Assembly: GCA_028554755.1 (NCBI GenBank)
Contig: JAPTOF010000021.1
Coordinates: 199,501-263,500, forward strand
Length of the DNA: 64,000 nt
Origin: Cordia subcordata
Lineage: Eukaryota; Streptophyta; Magnoliopsida; Boraginales; Cordiaceae
Direction of reading: 5' to 3'
Below the pieces are notes generated by a model. The model was not told where the DNA came from. It saw nothing but the letters and a program-made list of their open reading frames with translations, and made no database searches. The position numbers and the translations under genes are program-made. Every line of letters begins with the position of its first letter. The first letter of the stretch is position 1. This document shows positions 1-10,359 of this stretch, one piece after another.

Positions 1-1932
1 TGCACATATAGACCTTTAAGTTCCCCCCTCGGCTTTGACAATAGTTCAATGGATTCAAGAATTTACAGCAATTGGGGACCAACTCTCGTAAGATGCCTTC
101 CATTGGTAAGCTAATTAAGTTTGCAAGCATGTATTATGGATTCTGCTTTTTCTTTAATATTACTTGTACACAAGTTTTGTTCTTTTACATGCTTTACCTT
201 GCTGGACCACAACCATCTGCTTTATTGGTCAAAAGGCCTATGACCTCCCCTCATCTGCTTTATTGGTCTACCTCTTCTTTACTTGAAGTAGCGTAATTTT
301 CACACAATATATCAGTCATGTTTCTGGATTCAGATATCTTTTGACCTCATAGCCAACTATTTTGAAGCAAAACCACATTATTGTCAGAGAAACTTGTGCA
401 ATGGGTTTCCCACAATCTTTTCTATCATAATCAGGTTATAGACTGCATTTGATCAAAATTGCCCTTATCTTATAATTCTGTTTATAACATGCAAGTAGAA
501 GCACTTGTCAATCCCGAATCCAAATTTCACAGCTTTGTTGCCTATTATCCAAAATATGTGTTTATCCTGAGTCATGCATACTTTGTCTCCTCTCATTAAT
601 GATTAGTATTCAAACTTACAAATTTCTGGGATTATTGTTTATGCTGAACTTTTAAGTGTTTCCATTTTATATATGTATGTATGTATGTATGTATATAACT
701 TTGCACTCTGCATGGATTTTTGTTTGTAGATAAATCAACAGGATTTTAGTTACGAACAGAGTTTGATGACGTTCATCAAAGACTTGGGACCAACAGCAGA
801 GGTTATTGCCAAGAAGAAGTTGAAAAGGTGGCCAGAAAATCCAGGCACTTGTCAGATTCCAAGCTCAAATTGTTCGCTTCAGGAGCCACCACATCAAGCG
901 TCTACTTCTTCTGAAACTGCCTGCTGGAGATTCCTTCACAATCTACCCCTTGGTGACTCGGTCCTCGAGACCCCTGGTATGAAAAATGATTTGACTAGTG
1001 CAAGATCAGATACGGATGTGGCCTTGAGCAATAGCAGAATTGGGGATGATGGGGCCGTGGCTTACAGAAATACTGAAGCGAAGTTAAGTTCAACAAAGTT
1101 GTATGACAAGGATGTTGTAAGAATCTCCAAAAGGGAAAGGGACAAGGTTACTCGAAAATGTAAGATAATGGACATCGGAAGGGGGTTCAGTAGTTGGAAT
1201 AATTCTGGAGCTGGAGATTTGCATTATAGTTCAAGTGTCAGGAAAAAGAACGCTACTACTGGAACCAGCTGCAGATTCCCAGAAGCGAAATTAGGTGATG
1301 CTGATGATGATGATAGAAGCTGCAGGCCGGATGACAGCGTGCTGCCGGTTGTTTTAGCACTAGAGCATTCACGTCCAGATGCTTGTGAATTGAAGACAAG
1401 AAATAGTAAGAAAAAGTCCACGGAGGCACAACAAATATTTCCATCAAATCAGGGAAGAACTTCAAGTGGCTCCTCTGTTTCAGTACATGAAGCTACAGCA
1501 CCGAATAAACCAGTAGAAGAAGATGCAGGTGATGTGATCATGATGAGCTTGTCCCGTCGTCGCACAAACCAAATTTCATCGGGATTATCAAAAAAGTCGT
1601 CCATGCCATCATCGTTCTCTAGGTTCACTTTTGATATGCCCTTCTTGAAAGCACAGCTAAATCAGAGGACACATCATGTGGGGCAGGATGGTTCCTCGAA
1701 ACTAATACATCAAAGAGTCCAGGATACTGATAATAATAAGGGTACTCATGTCTCCTTTGAGCAAGGGAAATACGAGGGGGAGGGGGCAGTGGCAGTGGCA
1801 GTGGGTTGTAGCCGCCATGCACAGGAACCAAGCACCACCCATCCCTTTCCTAATTTACAATATAATTACAATCAGTATCTAGTATGGCGGCCATCGCCAT
1901 ATCCGCTTGGAAACAAATTTGAGTACTCTTGA
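1..1932 (+). CDS. 3' end of an unidentified, probably nuclear protein gene (partial)
   Basis: Two exons are supported: 1-87 (open from the window edge, donor CTC|GTAAGA) and 730-1932 (acceptor TTTGTAG|AT, TGA at 1930-1932). Both are phase 0 at the junction and join as ...YSNWGPTL/INQQDFSYEQSLMTF..., giving 429 residues with the N-terminus outside the window. Visible features are a segment around SYEQSLMTFIKDLGPTAEVI, many Ser, Lys/Arg and Asp residues without membrane segments, an Asp run (DADDDD) and FTFDMPFLKAQLNQ near the C-terminus. The hydrophilic, low-complexity character suggests a nuclear protein. The LGP..A..IA pattern faintly recalls the tail of plant single-bromodomain proteins, but that is a guess. 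I do not recognise the family. An alternative donor at 107-108 gives a stop in the next exon and was not used. Confidence 0.6.
671..698. repeat. (GTAT)n microsatellite in an intron
   Basis: About five GTAT units flanked by TATA sequence, in the last intron of the partial gene, about 30 bases before its acceptor. Confidence 0.8.
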
Positions 1933-2739
1933 GCATTAAATATATCTATTATTGTAAAACTCAAAAAAGAATATTATATGTTATAATCGAGTACGAATTC
2001 AAGCTATTGGCTTTCATGGCATGAAAAGTAGAGATTAATATAATGCTTTTATCATTGATGAATCGTATGTGTATTATTATTGGCTAGTAGACGTAAATAG
2101 TTGGAGCTTAAGAGATTAATGTACAAGACAACTTCAGAGCATATAATAATCAAATGCATGGTCCTCCACATATATGAGCGTGCAAATTCTTATTGTGATG
2201 TCTTTATTTAGGAGGAGGCAGCATTGCGTTAATGGCATGCATCACGGAGTTATATACATATAAATGTATAGGAAATTGAACTGATCCTCGCCGTTATAAT
2301 AGTTAATTAATGGAAACGGTGTTGAGAATGGACACTAATACCATGACTTAGAATTTGGTGGCTAGTTTACTGCTTTTCAATTTTGATGATGCATATTGTA
2401 CACATTAATTAATACACATATACTAAGTTAAATTATCTCATTTTATATAAAAAAGAAAAAAATTAATACTTTCACATCCCATAATTTACATGTATAGATT
2501 AATTTGTTTTTAATAGTAAATGATGAATTTATGAAACTACTCTTTAAAATTCATAAATGAATCATCTGTTAAGCATTAGTTAATTGATAATTAAATTTTA
2601 AATTAAAAGTATTAGTAGTAGTAGTAATAATAATAATAATAATAATAAATATATTAGTATGTAATAAATTAAAGTTAATGTATGCTCTAGAATCACTTGA
2701 CATGAAAGGAATTTAATATGTACAATAATATAAAGATGA
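1933..2739. other. 3' flank of the first gene, no gene seen
   Basis: AT-rich sequence holding the probable 3' UTR of the upstream gene and a degenerate (AGT)n/(AAT)n tract at about 2605-2648. No open frame or RNA gene stands out. The stretch ends exactly at the target duplication of the Mutator-like element. Confidence 0.6.
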
Positions 2740-2748
2740 AAGGTTTGC
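2740..2748. repeat. left 9-bp target-site duplication
   Basis: AAGGTTTGC lies directly before the left terminal repeat and recurs exactly at 9635-9643 directly after the right one. Nine bases is the length made by Mutator-like transposases. Confidence 0.9.
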
Positions 2749-2871
2749 GGGATTTTTTTTTTTACCCAAATTTTGATATCCCATGCAAAATTGACCCTAT
2801 ATTGGACATGGTTTCAAATATAACACAATCTCGTTCAGAAAATGCAGGTGCCGCACTCCAAGAACATGGAG
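2749..2871 (+). repeat. left terminal inverted repeat of the MULE
   Basis: Begins GGGAT followed by a T run, then ACCCAAATTTTGATAT at 2764. It pairs with the reverse complement of 9512-9634 over about 120 bases, for example GCAAAATTGACCCTATATT and GGTTTCAAATATAAC. Further inward, roughly 20-bp related modules follow to about 2960. Confidence 0.9.
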
Positions 2872-3230
2872 CGCATTCCACGAACGAGGACCGCGCTCCC
2901 AAAATGCAGCCCACTTTTCGAGAATGCATCTCCTGCTTTTCCAGAAATCCCCTAGCCAATTTGATGGGAATTTATTCTTACTAGCGCATTCTGAGAGTGC
3001 GTTTGCAGCGAATCGAATATATTCCCTGCCACTGGTCATGCTCTAGTCATTTCATGTTACGTGAAATTTCAGAAGTCTTACTCCTAGAATGTATTTTCCA
3101 CCTATATAAACCCCAACTCCTTCCTCTACGGCTCATTCAATACTTAACTCATCCTACAGCCTCTCACTCTAACTTTCTACCAAATTCCTTCCACTTATCA
3201 CTCTAACATTCTACCAAAGCACTTAAAAGA

Positions 3231-5845
3231 ATGAATTCAACCGAAGTTACTATTTTTTTATACTACAGCGGTCAAAAATTATGACTGATTACGGTCTTGA
3301 CTACAGAAGTCCAAATATGCCATGAAAAATCAAAATTCTTCCCAGTACAACTTACGATCAATTTGTTTCTCGTGTAATTAGAAAGCTCGGTTTCCGTCCA
3401 ACCATTGATAGAGTTAACTTATGCTATCGTGACTGTAGATGGAAGGCTATATTATAGCAGATTTATTATTACCCAAGTGCAATAATTGATGATGAAGATC
3501 TGTAGGACATGTACGGCAGCACTCGCTGTAATTGGAATCGTTTTATTGAACACGTAATAGTGGACGTTCAGTGTGACAACGTGTATGTGCCGCAACCAAT
3601 GGATGATGTCCCGTCCCAGTCCAACATGCTGGACCTAAATGCAACACCATCGTATAATGAAGATGAACAGATCAATATTGCAACAAAAGTGGCAGAGTTT
3701 GCCAATTTTTCCCTTTCCCTACAATCACAGTCCACTTTTGAAGTCGACAGAACCTCTCATCGTGGTGGGTGGCACGAAGAAGAGATGTAATGTTGCAGCA
3801 GATATGATTTTGTCAGAGACAGATGAAGAAAACGAAGACGGTGAATTGAACGATCAGGAAGACGTAGTCTTAGAAGCAAGTTTGAACCACCAAATTGAGA
3901 ACGATGTCGAAGAACCGGATGCAAATGCAGAGTCGGAGGTAGAAGAGGATGAACTAGTGGAGTTCCATACTGCCAGGACCGAATTCTACATGACAAGCAC
4001 GTACAAGACACCCAACGGCCTAATATAGGACCCTGACCAGATGGATCTCACCAAACGAATATTGTTCCTATCCAAAGTGGATGCGATAAAGGCTGTTCAA
4101 CAGAATGTAATAAAGATACAAAAGGCATACAAGGTCCTTAAATCGAGTAGGATCTTGTGAAAAGTACAATGCAAGGAAGCGCACAGTGAAAGTGTAGCAT
4201 GCCTATGGTTTGTACATGTCATAAGAAAGCAACAAATAAGCAGTGGGAGATCACACAGTATGAAGCCAAACATATTTGTATGGAATAAATATCTGTGTCT
4301 GGGCACAAAAATTTGACTTCAAGTTTGGTTGGATATTTGGTAAGGCATTTCATAACTAAGAAAGCTGATTATAAAATTAGGCTTGTCTAAGCTCAATGAA
4401 GGAGAAGCATAATGCGGATATCAGTTACGAGAAAGCTTGGAATAGCCGAAATAAAGCTATTGAACTAGTGTGTGGCAACTGGGACACGTCATACCAAATG
4501 CTTCCACAATTTCTTGGTGTTGTGATGGCCAAGAATCCAGGTAGTGTTGTGAGATACAAGTTCGACGAAGGTTCAACACAGGCTAAAAGAATTTTTGACA
4601 CGGTTTATTGGGCGTTCAGTCCATGCATCATGACGTGGAGGCATTGTAAACCGTGGTATCGCTTGACGGTACACACTTGAGGGGAAAGTACCAGGGTCAC
4701 ATCCTAGTTGCATTAACCACCAGGGCCAACTGCCAAGTATTACCATTGGCATTTGCAGTTGTGGACGCAGAGACAACAAGCACTTGGTCATGGTTCTTAC
4801 TACAGTTACAGAAGAATAAGAACTTTTTTACTGATATGCCCCAAGTATGTATCATATCTAATAAGCATGCAGGCATCACCTCTGCAATCGAACGGATAAC
4901 ACATGACGGCCAACTTGAAATAAAACATCACATTTGCTTGAGACATCTCAAAAGTAATGTGAAGAAGATATGGTGAAGTCAATTCATTAAAGACATGTGT
5001 TGGATAGCTGGCCGAGAATGTCAAGCATGCAAACATGAAGTTGCCATGAATATGATCCTTGCTATCGACTCTAGTCAAAATGGTGTTGACAGACGAATAC
5101 ACAAATTCTTATCTGATATCCCTGCTGATACATGGACTATGAGCGCTAATAGAGGCTACAAATGGGGTGTGATGACGATAAATAATGTCAAATGCTTCAA
5201 CGGTGTCCTCGTCGATGCCGGGGGTTACCTATCACGGCCCTTGTAACTAACACTTTTATGAAGATAAAAGGTTACGTTCATGATCGGTTGGTCTATGCCA
5301 TGTACTTGAAAAGTGAGGGCCATCGTCTCCCTCCTAATGCGAGGGAACTATTTGAGAAGTGGGAGACCTCGTCACATCGCCATCATGTACTTAGTTTCAG
5401 AGAGGATGAAAAAAACCAAGTCAGTCTATTGCTAGTGCAATGGAACGAGAATCGCCATACCAGGTAGTCAATTGAGAAGAAAGTACATGTACCTGCAGTA
5501 AGTGGATTACATATCACTTGTCATGCTCACATACATAAACTATTGCTCAGTTTAGGGAGTTTAATGTGGAAAACATAATACCTCAAGAGCTGACAGTGAA
5601 AGCATACAAAGATACCTACTGGAGAACATTCGAGCCCCTTGGACACTAATTTTATTGGCCTCCAGCGCCTACATGGATGGTGCATCCAAACCCTTATCAT
5701 GTTCGCTAGAGAAAAAGACGAGCCGGAAGACGGTGCGTCCCAAAGGAGATAGATCGCTCCGGCTGCCATGGACAACGAAGGTGTACAGCATGTGGTCAAC
5801 TAGGCCATACTGCTGCAACTTACCCAACAATCAAAATACGTAATC
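3231..5845 (+). pseudogene. MURA-like MULE transposase, pseudogene
   Basis: Starts at ATG 3231 with MNSTEVTIFLYYSG, typical of the N-terminus of plant MULE transposases, and then breaks by frameshift. Further pieces in order: a segment at 3509-3790; an acidic linker at 3780-4028; KNPGSVVRYKFDEG at about 4532; the transposase core VVSLDGTHLRGKYQGHILVA at about 4654-4720; then PLAFAVVDAETTSTWSWFL and HICLRHLKSN. A SWIM-type zinc finger follows at about 5488-5540 (CTCSKW..YHLSCSH), then a C-terminal CCHC-like knuckle at about 5783-5830 whose last cysteine reads as tyrosine (CTACGQLGHTAATY). Internal stops (for example after 4028, at 4975 and at 5244) and several frameshifts mean no complete transposase can be made. 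The pieces are collinear in three frames. Confidence 0.88.
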
Positions 5846-5991
5846 TGAGAATGTTTTTATGTGTACTGGTAGTGGTGTGTAATGGTTTGTGTGCGTACTA
5901 GTTGTGCTATGTAGTAGTTGCAATCTTGTTTAATAAAAGCATGTATGGATCATAAATAACTACATAAATGAGAAACACAAATGAAAAAACA

Positions 5992-8528
5992 TCACACAGT
6001 CTCATCAATACATAACACAGTGCCATCAATACATAATGAAGAAAATAAATAAAGTGGTACAAAACTAAATACATCAGCCAGGTGTGTCGTGCCGAGAGCC
6101 CTTTCCCTTGTTGATGCGGTCAAGTAATTGACGTCTAACAGGGGATAGGACTTATCGTTTCCTGGACGAATGTGTCTGAGGACACCAAGGCTGTTGTATA
6201 GGAGATGGCTGTGCCTGTGTAACTGGTCCCTCGGACTGCGGCGGATGATTCGCTCGTGAACAAAGTCTCTGAACCCCATGTATCTGGTAGATCCCCGGAT
6301 GATTCGCTCTGCGTCACCTCGTCATCCTTCCCCTCATCATTTGGCTCGTCCATCATCGGCCTGGAGGATCCGGCACCATGGAGCATACCGTGCCTATCGC
6401 CACTGCTCTGACCCATCTCCAGGCTGGAATAATCAATGGGGTCCAACCGATACGTGGATAGGTGCCATGACGGCTGCATGGGCAAACGATAATGTGGTAA
6501 TAGTACATCGAGGCTGAATGACATATGATGCTGAAGGCCATTGGACGGCTGTAAAGACCTACTGGGATATGTATATTGCTATCTGTACTGTGAGGAACAC
6601 ATATGCTAGGAACGATGCTCACTACATTGCTGTAATGGCTACATCAGGGGAGCATTAGGCAACTCCCATACCACTCTCTGCTCTATAAAGTGCTTGTGCT
6701 ATGTGTGTTGTAGTGCACTCTCGCCATATAGCTGTATAAGCTACAGGAGTCTCATCACAAGCATGGATTGTGCATCGTTGTGAATGTCCCCTACATGTAT
6801 TGATGTAGCAAATCACGGGAGTGATGGACTACATGCTGTACTACTGTCGCCTATATGAAGAAATAACACGCTATGATTAGTTTCATTTAAGTTTTCAAAG
6901 CTTTCATAAAGAACAAAAAAGAATACAAGTACTGCTCACCAGATAAGTCTCATCCTATGAAGACACCACGTAACCGTCCCGCCTATGACTTGTACCTGTA
7001 TGACCAACCTGCAATATGGTCACCCTACTGTACCAAGTCATGTAATTCTAGAGTGTTGTTGCTGTCAGTGCATCCTCCAACTATTCCTAAACAACGCGCA
7101 GCCGGCAATTCCCCTACAGATTTGCCACCTGTGTCATGGCCTTTCCTTTGAGCTTTTCCTTGCCGTCCCTGTGCTTTTCGTGATGAGGCGAATCAAGAGG
7201 GATCTTCAATCGTAGTCCGAACTGTAGCAATACACGATCAAGACGATGCCACTCAACAGTATGCCCAAATATCAATGAGACTCAGGCACGCCAAACATCA
7301 CTATGCTCCACACAATACAGTGGCATGATATCCAATACTATCCTGAATGGTTGCCATATAAACTGTAACCAAAACAAGTAAAGAAGAGTTACTTACATTA
7401 CTTACATGTTTAATAATAAAAAAATAAAAATATTTAATAAAACAATTAAGTGTAATATACCTCACTTGCCTACAAATGGTCAATAACATTCCGACTTTCA
7501 ACCTGCCCTGACTTTCCGGATGCATCTGTCATTCTTTTTTCACGTAAAACATAGCACCTCATGGAACGCCAGGGAGCTGAAACAAAGGCTCACGCTCATG
7601 CTGTTGTTGCTCTAGCTGCTCTCGGTGAGATGTAAGAGTTGAGGCCTAAAAGCTGTGAATTTGTCCTATGCAAAAAACTTCAAGCAATATAGGGTTATTA
7701 TAATAAAGTTAACATTCAGAAAAGTTAAAGAATAAATACATGATGAAAACCAATACCTGAACTAGGGTCACGGCTCCGCATACACCCTTACATTAACAGA
7801 AGGAGGCGTAATCAAACTACTGGTACAAATATGCTAGTAAAACCGCACCTCAGTTGAACTGCCGAATCTCATCAAAGTTCTGCAAATGGATCAACCAGGC
7901 CAAATTCCCCTCAATGGTACTCGTATTGGAAAATAGATGGCAATTTATCATCAGAAAGATCCACAGACGTGCCCGCTGTTGAGCCTGCTGCAGGGTGGGA
8001 TTCTCTAGAGTATCCTGGCTATTAAACTTGTCTTGCATCTGGACAAAATTGATTGCATTCCTGACTATGCAAATATGACCCGTACTGTCGTCTGCAATAG
8101 CATTCGTATCACCCCCGTATAATTACAAATCAGAAAAACCCACTCTTCCCTCAAGTGTACACCCATCTCAACTCCAGAATAAGTGTACCAGTCATAGGAA
8201 GACCCCAATAGATGACCACATCCTGCAAGGTGATAGTGGCCTCCCCTACAGGCAAATGAAAGGTGTGTGTCTTCGGTCGTCACCTCTCAATCATAGTAGT
8301 AATCAGTCGGCGGTTAAGTTGATGGTAGCGGGATTTATAACAACTATAGAATCCCGTTCCCACCAACTGCTGCTGTACCAATGGATACTCTGGGTCCTTA
8401 AACAAATTCTTATCAGACCTATAGCATCTGATGCTACCCAAGTGATGTGGATCCTACAAATACTGGACCTAGTGGTCCATGTAATGGCACACAAATGTCG
8501 CTTCTACTAGACTCGATCGACTATCCAT
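5992..8528 (-). pseudogene. plant mobile domain (phosphatase-7 long-form-like) protein, pseudogene
   Basis: Read on the minus strand. A start-like ATG at 8528 opens MDSRSSLVEATF. At about 8290-8200 one frame reads THTFHLPVGEATITLQDV then VIYWGLPMTGT, the hallmark of the plant mobile domain (PMD). At about 8010-7850 the segment ARLWIFLMINCHLFSNTSTI followed by AWLIHLQNFDEIRQFNW matches a later part of the same domain. A hydrophilic, acidic C-terminal region is readable at 6524-5992. Stops and frameshifts separate the pieces. PMD proteins are known both as host genes (the MAIN/MAIL group of Arabidopsis) and as cargo of Mutator-like and other transposons; here the copy is clearly transposon-borne and convergent with the transposase. 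Exon borders were not resolved. Confidence 0.8.
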
Positions 8529-8589
8529 AATGAATCATAAAATAAAAAATTTTCAATTATGACTAGTAGGTGTTGTAAAATTAGTAATA

Positions 8590-8601
8590 GCAGTAGTAAC
8601 A

Positions 8602-8632
<31 letters not shown>

Positions 8633-8809
8633 TGACAACAACCCTAAACAATAAAGCCAAATTAATAAACCCTAAACCATTTATTACTAACTCACCTAAT
8701 TTTTTTAGAGAAACTAATAACAAATTACATAATAATAACAATAATAGTAATAATAATAATAATAACAATAACAGTAGTAGTAGTAGTAATAGTAGTAGTA
8801 GTAGTAGTA

Positions 8810-8857
<48 letters not shown>

Positions 8858-9070
8858 GTAACAATAATGCTAAAACTAAATAACCCTAAACCATAAATAA
8901 CTAACTAAACTAACTTATTTAAATTCCTAAATCCCAAATTTTCTACAATTAGTTAATTTAACTTTCTTATAAACTTTAAATCCCTAAATTAATAAATTAC
9001 TAGATTATTAAATTATAAAATTATTAAATTACCAAATTATATAACTTAAAACATAATAATAATAATAATA

Positions 9071-9102
<32 letters not shown>

Positions 9103-9110
9103 GAATTAAC
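8590..9110. repeat. triplet-repeat tract inside the MULE
   Basis: Contains (ACG)n at 8599-8632, mixed (AAT)n/(AGT)n at about 8727-8866, and an (AAT)n run turning directly into (ATT)n at about 9055-9101, which can fold back as a perfect hairpin. The surroundings are very AT-rich. Open frames here are homopolymer artefacts (poly-Asn, poly-Leu). Confidence 0.85.
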
Positions 9111-9511
9111 AAATCAACATCATCACTCAAAATAAAATAAAATTAAACTACCAAACAAAATTACACAAACTAAAAACAAATTATATAACTTGAAATATAA
9201 AATATAATTACAAAACACAACATAAAATAAATAACTTACAAGATAGAGGCTAAATCCTTGGAAGTGAAGCTAATAAATCATAAATTCTCCATTGATGATG
9301 GGGGAAAATTTTCAAAAATGAAATGGGGAAAATGGGGGAGGAAAAGCCCAGGCGGGCTAATTTATGGAACACGGCCACATTTTCAAAACACGGACCGCGT
9401 TCCTGGAGTGCGCTGCATTTGCGGCAGCATTTTGGGAGCGCGTTCCGCGTTTTCGATAGGCGCTAAGTTTAAATTTTGAAGTTTTTTAATTATTTTGTAT
9501 GATCTTTGCCT

Positions 9512-9634
9512 GGACGCATTTTTGAAGTGCGGGAGACGCATTTTGGGAGCGAAATTGGGTTATATTTGAAACCCTATCTAATATAGGGTCAATTTTGCAC
9601 GGTATATCAAAATTTGGGTCCAACAAAAATATCC
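9512..9634 (-). repeat. right terminal inverted repeat of the MULE
   Basis: Read inward on the minus strand it starts GGATATTTTTGTTGG, then ACCCAAATTTTGATAT, parallel to the left end. Inward of it (9340-9480) lie more ~20-bp GC-richer modules such as GCGCTCCCAAAATGC on the minus strand, related to those at 2860-2960. Confidence 0.9.
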
Positions 9635-9643
9635 AAGGTTTGC
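9635..9643. repeat. right 9-bp target-site duplication
   Basis: AAGGTTTGC, identical to 2740-2748. Confidence 0.9.
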
Positions 9644-10359
9644 GGGTTGGATAATAATGATTGATGACCAATTAAGCCCGTGAACAACTCAGCTCTTGCC
9701 TCTGATCTCAGCTACCTAGCATTCGCGTCATTTTTCTTTTCCATTTTTTTTTCTTTTTAATTGATGTTCCTTTTGGCTCGAGCTGGCACCATAAAACGTG
9801 GGGATCATCACTTCCTAGTAACGGAAAGTAGCAGAATTTTGCGGAAGTTCCAGCAAGCAAATTAAGCGTTGTAATATATACATATATGTATGTATATGTG
9901 ATACATATTTACCATTTTGTATTAACTATTATTATATACGTATATATATGTAATGTATGGTGTATATAGTGAAATGAGAGGTTCCAAATTAAAGGGTTGG
10001 ATCAAAACGATGCCATCTTGATGAAAAAAAAAAAAAATTGGTGTGGGTTGATATACAATATATTGAGGTGGGTAGGTAGTAAAAAGTAAGATGATAAGAA
10101 ATGCATGTGCATGGGTTAATTGGTTTCTAATAAATATACATGATCGATCAATGATCCACATGCATACCTCCAAAGAATCAGTTGTGTCGTCGTGGTGGGT
10201 GCTGCTGATAAACAAAATAATAATTAAGAAGTGATCAGTTGGTATTGAGGCGTGCATTTATATATCGAATAAAATATCAATCAAAAAATCCTGCTCGACG
10301 TGGCGGCAACAAGCGGTGGTTTGATCAGGTGAGGGTGGCGATAGAATAAAGAGAGAAGA
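9644..10359. other. upstream region of the coiled-coil gene
   Basis: No gene seen. It holds a T-rich stretch at about 9728-9760, TATA/CATA-rich repeats at about 9873-9955 and a run of A at 10025. It presumably contains the promoter and 5' UTR of the gene starting at 10360; no single TATA box can be chosen with confidence. Confidence 0.5.

Larger units (their letters stand above)
2749..9634. mobile_element. Mutator-like DNA transposon (MULE), decayed
   Basis: The 6,886-bp element is bounded by an exact 9-bp duplication, AAGGTTTGC. Its ends are long imperfect inverted repeats (2749-2871 and 9512-9634). In both ends exactly 15 bases precede the shared core ACCCAAATTTTGATAT, which fixes the termini. 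The interior holds a MURA-like transposase remnant on the plus strand (3231-5845) and a plant-mobile-domain remnant on the minus strand (5992-8528), so the two genes converge. Then comes a triplet-repeat tract (8590-9110). All coding parts carry stops and frameshifts, so the copy is non-autonomous now, although its ends and duplication remain readable. Confidence 0.92.

Noticed and set aside
72..296. Reading frame at the window start and a donor at 107
   Set aside because: Joining at 107-108 to the exon at 730 gives an immediate stop; the donor at 88 gives a fully open joined frame.
8553..8883. Long open frames of poly-Leu, poly-Val and poly-Asn
   Set aside because: They are translations of triplet microsatellites inside the MULE, open in several frames because the repeats lack stops.
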